Shown in pieces: positions 55,165-58,362 of a DNA stretch of 58,362 nt; the first letter of the stretch is position 1; every line of letters begins with the position of its first letter. A model generated the notes under the pieces. That model did no database searches. It was not told where the DNA came from and saw only the letters and a program-made list of their open reading frames with translations. Source of the stretch: a virus; IMG/VR virus record IMGVR_UViG_3300047469_000377, positions 1-58,362 of that record, one strand, 5' to 3'. The position numbers were made by a program, and so were the translations under genes.

Positions 55165-56391
55165 CTATTCGGACTTGTTCAGCCGGTTCGCGGGATGTGA
55201 AAGCGAGTCGGTTCGGCCGCCTGAAGCGCGAGCCGGTCCGACCCGGAGTAGTTCACTGGTCTTCGCGCCCGCCCAAGCGGCTACTCGCTGGCCAGCATGG
55301 ATGCCCGGGATTTCCACCCAGCGATATGTGACCGCTGAAAGAATGACACTGGCCCCGACCGTGAGTACGGTAACGACTGCCATGGACGCTAATGGATCGA
55401 ACATCAGCAACCCTGCCTTTTCGTTCACGATCGCGGCCACGATGCCGAGGATCGGGAGATGCAGAAGGTAAAGGCTGTACGATATGTCCCCCATCCAAAC
55501 GACCGCTGGATGCCTTAGGAGCGTGAATGGCTTGGGCCAAGAGTGGACGACGCCGACCAGAATGGCAGCGCCGAGCCCTTCTAGCAAAGCTGGTGTTTTA
55601 GCGAAGTAGTTGTCCAGAAATCGAGCGTCGAAAGGCAGGCGGCTAAACCACAGGACGCCAAAGCCTAGAACGCCGAGGAAAGCCGCCACCAGGGGCGGCT
55701 CCGATCGTTTCCGACAAAGCGGCACCAGCACGGTTAGCCATGACCCAAGTGCAAAATAAATGAGATAACGGCTGAAGAAAAATGGGTTTGGATCACAAGC
55801 GGCAAGCACGACCAACATGCCGGTGACCACTGCGAAGATAAGCCGTCGCCGCGCTATCAGCAGTGCAAATATCGGCATCAAGGCCGATGCCAAAATCTCA
55901 ATGAACAGGGTCCATACGGGTATCGCTAGCGGCGTTGATATACCGGCCAGCGTAAGGAACGTCGCGCCTGCGGTGAAGTGGACAAACCTGCGTTCTCTAG
56001 GCCACCACTCGTGTACGATTGCCGGCAGCGGCTGGCCCCAGAACAGCAATGCATAAGCCCCGCCTAGGAGGCAGGCGAACCATAGGGCTGGGTAAATCCG
56101 AAAAGCTCGTCGAACGTAGAAAACGACGACTCGGGCTGTATCCAACTTTGCCGAGTTAAGGGAAAGTGTCAGCACGTAACCGCTGAGCACAAAGAACAGG
56201 ATCACTGCGGCGTGGCCGTTGAACAGCATCTCAGCTGCATACTTCAGGCGCAGATCATAGACGTAATAGAACGAGCAATGGTGCAAAACGACGGTAAGGG
56301 CTGCTAGCCCTCTGAGCGATTGCATCTCGACGGCGTGCTTGTTGCCTTGGACGGCCCGCGTCGCCGGTTCTACCTGTAGAATGTCTGCCAT
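55165..56391 (-). CDS. Acyltransferase 3 (O-antigen acetylase-like)
   Basis: 408 residues from the ATG at 56391 (GGGGGA 7 bases upstream). The first catalytic-type motif is SLRGLAALTVVLHHCSFYY (R27, H37-38); FFVLSGYVL (66-74) and about ten membrane helices are visible (DISYSLYLLHLPILGIVAAI). This is the OafA/WecH-type family, which adds acetyl groups to lipopolysaccharide or capsule. On the minus strand between tail spike and lysis genes and with more AT-rich codons, it is a classic conversion gene changing the phage receptor in the lysogen (inference). Confidence 0.87.
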   Translation of the reverse strand: MADILQVEPATRAVQGNKHAVEMQSLRGLAALTVVLHHCSFYYVYDLRLKYAAEMLFNGHAAVILFFVLSGYVLTLSLNSAKLDTARVVVFYVRRAFRIYPALWFACLLGGAYALLFWGQPLPAIVHEWWPRERRFVHFTAGATFLTLAGISTPLAIPVWTLFIEILASALMPIFALLIARRRLIFAVVTGMLVVLAACDPNPFFFSRYLIYFALGSWLTVLVPLCRKRSEPPLVAAFLGVLGFGVLWFSRLPFDARFLDNYFAKTPALLEGLGAAILVGVVHSWPKPFTLLRHPAVVWMGDISYSLYLLHLPILGIVAAIVNEKAGLLMFDPLASMAVVTVLTVGASVILSAVTYRWVEIPGIHAGQRVAAWAGAKTSELLRVGPARASGGRTDSLSHPANRLNKSE

Positions 56392-56588
56392 TGTTGATCC
56401 CCCAGCCCAACTTAGGGGGCGGCAGCGCAACTGCCAAGCGAATAGGGTGTTCGTGCGCCTCCCCCACACCCGTACATAATTTGGCGATGCCCCGCCGGAC
56501 GCAGCTCTGAGCGATACTCGCCGAAGGACCGGCGCATGTCGCCGTCCGCCAGCCGAATTTCCAAAGCATCTTTAGAAGGATCCAGACC
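56392..56588. other. Divergent promoter region, acyltransferase/lysis
   Basis: 197 bases without a gene between the two divergent starts. TACATAAT near 56473-56480 is a possible -10; otherwise only AT-richer patches are visible. It should carry a promoter for the acyltransferase, expressed from the prophage, and perhaps one for lysis genes. Confidence 0.45.
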
Positions 56589-56927
56589 ATGGATTACGAC
56601 CTGCGCGCTGTCATGGGCGCGCTGGGCGGAGCGGCCCTTTATGGCTTCGTCCAGTTCGGCGCTCTCGTGAAGAGCGGCCACGCGCCCAGCCTGAGGGACT
56701 ATGGCGACCTGCTGATCAACGTCGCCTGCGCGGTGATGTGCGGCGTCCTGCTGACCATCTTCCTGGCCAAGGTGGTCGCGCCGTTCATCCCGATCGCCGG
56801 TCTGCGCGACACGCAGCTGGTGGGCCTGGTCTTCGGGTCGTTCGGCTGGGAGCTCCTGCCGGTGCTCTACAAGGCCGGCATAAACAAGGCCACCAAGCAG
56901 GCCGCCAAGATCGGGGCGGGCGAATGA
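56589..56927 (+). CDS. Holin-like membrane protein
   Basis: 112 residues. Helices at VMGALGGAALYGFVQFGALV, LLINVACAVMCGVLLTIFLA and LVGLVFGSFGWELLPVLYKA, with a basic tail (KATKQAAKIGAGE). Three spans and position before the endolysin fit a class I holin. Good AGAAGGA site upstream. Confidence 0.7.
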   Translation: MDYDLRAVMGALGGAALYGFVQFGALVKSGHAPSLRDYGDLLINVACAVMCGVLLTIFLAKVVAPFIPIAGLRDTQLVGLVFGSFGWELLPVLYKAGINKATKQAAKIGAGE

Positions 56928-57268
56928 GCGGCGCGGCGCAAATGATCATCGCGGCGGGGCTGCTCGGCGGCGTCGCGATCTGGCTCCGGGCGGCGATGCT
57001 GAAGCCGCAGGCCACGGCCTGGGTGACCGCGCCCAGCATCGTCAGCCTCTCGCTGTCGCTGCTCGGGATCCTGCTCTTGGTGATGGCAATCCACCTCGGC
57101 AAGGTCCGGGGCCGGTTCACCTATGACGAGGCCATGGGCTGGCTGGCAATCATCACGTCGACGATCGCCCTGACCGGCCTGGTCCTGCTGGTCAACCTCT
57201 GGATCCAGCATAGCCGCCCGGCGCCACTGCCGCCTGCCCCCGCAACTCCTAAGGACACGCCGCAATGA
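56924..57268 (+). CDS. Second membrane protein of the lysis cassette
   Basis: 114 residues, ATGA-coupled. Three predicted helices: MIIAAGLLGGVAIWLRAAML, IVSLSLSLLGILLLVMAIHL and AIITSTIALTGLVLLVNLWI, then a Pro-rich tail. It could be the antiholin or a partner holin. The stop overlaps the endolysin ATG. Confidence 0.65.
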   Translation: MSGAAQMIIAAGLLGGVAIWLRAAMLKPQATAWVTAPSIVSLSLSLLGILLLVMAIHLGKVRGRFTYDEAMGWLAIITSTIALTGLVLLVNLWIQHSRPAPLPPAPATPKDTPQ

Positions 57269-57708
57269 GCGCCCTGGGCCGCATCCGATACCTGACCATC
57301 CACTGCGCCGCGACGCCGGCAGGGCGCGAGGTCAGCCCCGAAACGATCGCCCAGTGGGACATCGCGAAGTTCGGGCAGGAGAGCTATCACCACATCATCA
57401 CCCTGGACGGCCAGGCGCACCGGCGCCTGAGCGACAACGTCAAGGGCGCGCACGTCGGCGGCGCCAACACAGGAAACATCGGCGTCTGCTACGTCGGCGG
57501 CATGGACAAGACCAACACCTATGCCAAGGACACCCGGACGCCGGCGCAGGAAGAGGCCCTGTACAAGATCGTCAAGGAGTACCGCGCCCGGTACCCGGAC
57601 ATCATCGTGCGCGGCCACAACGAGTGGCCCGGCGTCGCCAAGGCTTGCCCGTCGTTCCCCGTCTCGGCCTGGCTGAAGGCGCGGGACCTGCAGGCGGGGG
57701 AGGGCTGA
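57265..57708 (+). CDS. N-acetylmuramoyl-L-alanine amidase (endolysin)
   Basis: 147 residues, T7-lysozyme-like Amidase_2. Zinc ligands H13 (LTIHCAAT), H118 (RGHNEW) and C128 (AKACPSF); Lys126 corresponds to the T7 catalytic Lys, and Tyr41 lies in ESYHHII. No signal or membrane anchor, so release depends on the holin. Overlaps the previous stop (ATGA). Confidence 0.93.
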   Translation: MSALGRIRYLTIHCAATPAGREVSPETIAQWDIAKFGQESYHHIITLDGQAHRRLSDNVKGAHVGGANTGNIGVCYVGGMDKTNTYAKDTRTPAQEEALYKIVKEYRARYPDIIVRGHNEWPGVAKACPSFPVSAWLKARDLQAGEG

Positions 57709-57710
57709 CC

Positions 57711-58148
57711 ATGGCCAACCTTCTCGGCTTCATCGTTTCGCCGCTCGGCCGCAAGCTGGGCGCGCTTCTCGCCGTCCTCGTCGCCCTGGCCCTGGTCGGG
57801 CTGACGATCTTCAACGCCGGCGCCGACCACGGCCGCCGTCCCGCCGAGGCGGACCGGGACCGATGGAAGACGACGGCCAAGGACTATCTGCGCGCCGCCC
57901 ATGCCTGGGAGGCCAGCTACCGCGAGGACGCGCGCCTCAGGGGCGAGGAGCGCGAGGAGGCGGTCACCGCGACCAATGCCGCCGCCAAGGCCTGTGACAC
58001 CCGCGTCGCCGCGGCCCGCAAGTCCTCGGCGGCGATCCAATCCATCATCACCAGGGAGACGGTCTATGACCCGAGCCATTGTCCTGTGCGCCGGCCTGTT
58101 GGCATTGAGCGCCTGCGCGACGCGACCGGCCTCGGCCCCGCCGGCTGA
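57711..58148 (+). CDS. Inner-membrane spanin (Rz-like)
   Basis: 145 residues: N-terminal membrane helix (LGALLAVLVALALVGLTIFN) then a charged, coiled-coil periplasmic domain (DRDRWKTTAKDYLRAAHAWE). The nested gene for a lipoprotein and the position after the amidase indicate the i-spanin. Starts ATG at 57711 after GGGGGAGGG. Confidence 0.85.
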   Translation: MANLLGFIVSPLGRKLGALLAVLVALALVGLTIFNAGADHGRRPAEADRDRWKTTAKDYLRAAHAWEASYREDARLRGEEREEAVTATNAAAKACDTRVAAARKSSAAIQSIITRETVYDPSHCPVRRPVGIERLRDATGLGPAG

Positions 58149-58362
58149 GCAGCCCAAGCCCAAGGCGGTCGACGTCCGGATCTGCGCCGACGTCCCCAAG
58201 ATGCCGGGCCTTCCGGACGGCGCCGATCTCGTCCAGCCGGAGACGATCCAGGAGCGCGTCGCGTTCGATCTGTTCATGACGGCCTTCGCCCAGGTCGTCG
58301 ACCAGGCGGTGCAGATGACCGGCCGCGCCGAACTCGCCCGACGACAGAGCTGCAAGCCATGA
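58066..58362 (+). CDS. Outer-membrane lipoprotein spanin (Rz1-like)
   Basis: 98 residues from ATG 58066 (GGGAGA upstream), overlapping Rz by 83 bases in a different frame. The lipobox LSAC (after LLALSAC) predicts cleavage and lipidation at Cys17; the following segment is Pro-rich (RPASAPPAEQPKPKA). It is longer than lambda Rz1 and contains an extra helical C-terminal part. It ends on the last bases of the window. Confidence 0.87.
   Translation: MTRAIVLCAGLLALSACATRPASAPPAEQPKPKAVDVRICADVPKMPGLPDGADLVQPETIQERVAFDLFMTAFAQVVDQAVQMTGRAELARRQSCKP

Overview
The window is one nearly continuous temperate tailed-phage genome or prophage, high in G+C (roughly two thirds by eye), with no host housekeeping genes. 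The host is most likely an alphaproteobacterium of the Caulobacter type. The window carries homologues of four Caulobacter chromosome and cell-cycle proteins: GapR, two GcrA-like regulators and a SciP-like protein. The head genes are of HK97 type. The tape-measure protein, tail-tube protein and tail assembly chaperone imply a long tail, probably a siphovirus.

Layout. (1) 1-15116, minus strand: a tightly packed early-left operon of about 33 genes joined by ATGA, TGATG, TTGA or GTGA overlaps. It holds a tyrosine integrase, an excisionase-like HTH gene, many small proteins, several nucleic-acid-processing proteins (DUF1643, DUF5131, HD hydrolase, PD-(D/E)XK-like, HhH-GPD-like), a TetR-type HTH fusion, and the SciP-like gene. 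(2) 15117-17655: the lysis/lysogeny switch, with a Xre-type repressor, a divergent Cro-like gene and at least three perfect copies of the 14-bp palindrome GTGCACGCGTGCAC in promoter positions, followed by a few leftward small genes. (3) 17663-32564, plus strand: GapR, DUF1064 nuclease, tandem GcrA-like regulators, a C5-cytosine methyltransferase, two paralogous beta-class methyltransferases with poly-C tracts, DnaB helicase, an O-like replication protein, many small genes and a possible late regulator. (4) 32565-44851: structured intergenic DNA, HNH nuclease, a probable cos region, terminase, portal, S49 protease, capsid, connectors, tail tube and tail chaperones with a candidate -1 frameshift. 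(5) 44841-55124: tape measure, tail-tip or fibre-like genes, a second tail-tube paralogue, and a beta-propeller-like tail spike or fibre. (6) 55165-58362: a reverse-strand O-antigen-type acyltransferase (probable lysogenic conversion), then holin candidates, amidase endolysin and nested spanins.

How it works together (inference). The repressor acting at the GTGCAC palindromes would hold the left and right early promoters off. On induction the left operon (int/xis, SciP-like) and the right operon (GapR, GcrA-like, methyltransferases, replication) are expressed. The phage then has its own versions of the proteins by which Caulobacter links DNA methylation (GcrA), CtrA activity (SciP) and fork topology (GapR) to replication. 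Late genes run from the 33-kb region to the right end. The most unusual items are this cell-cycle set, poly-C tracts that have frameshifted one methyltransferase relative to its paralogue, apparently leaderless divergent switch transcripts, and a duplicated tail-tube gene.
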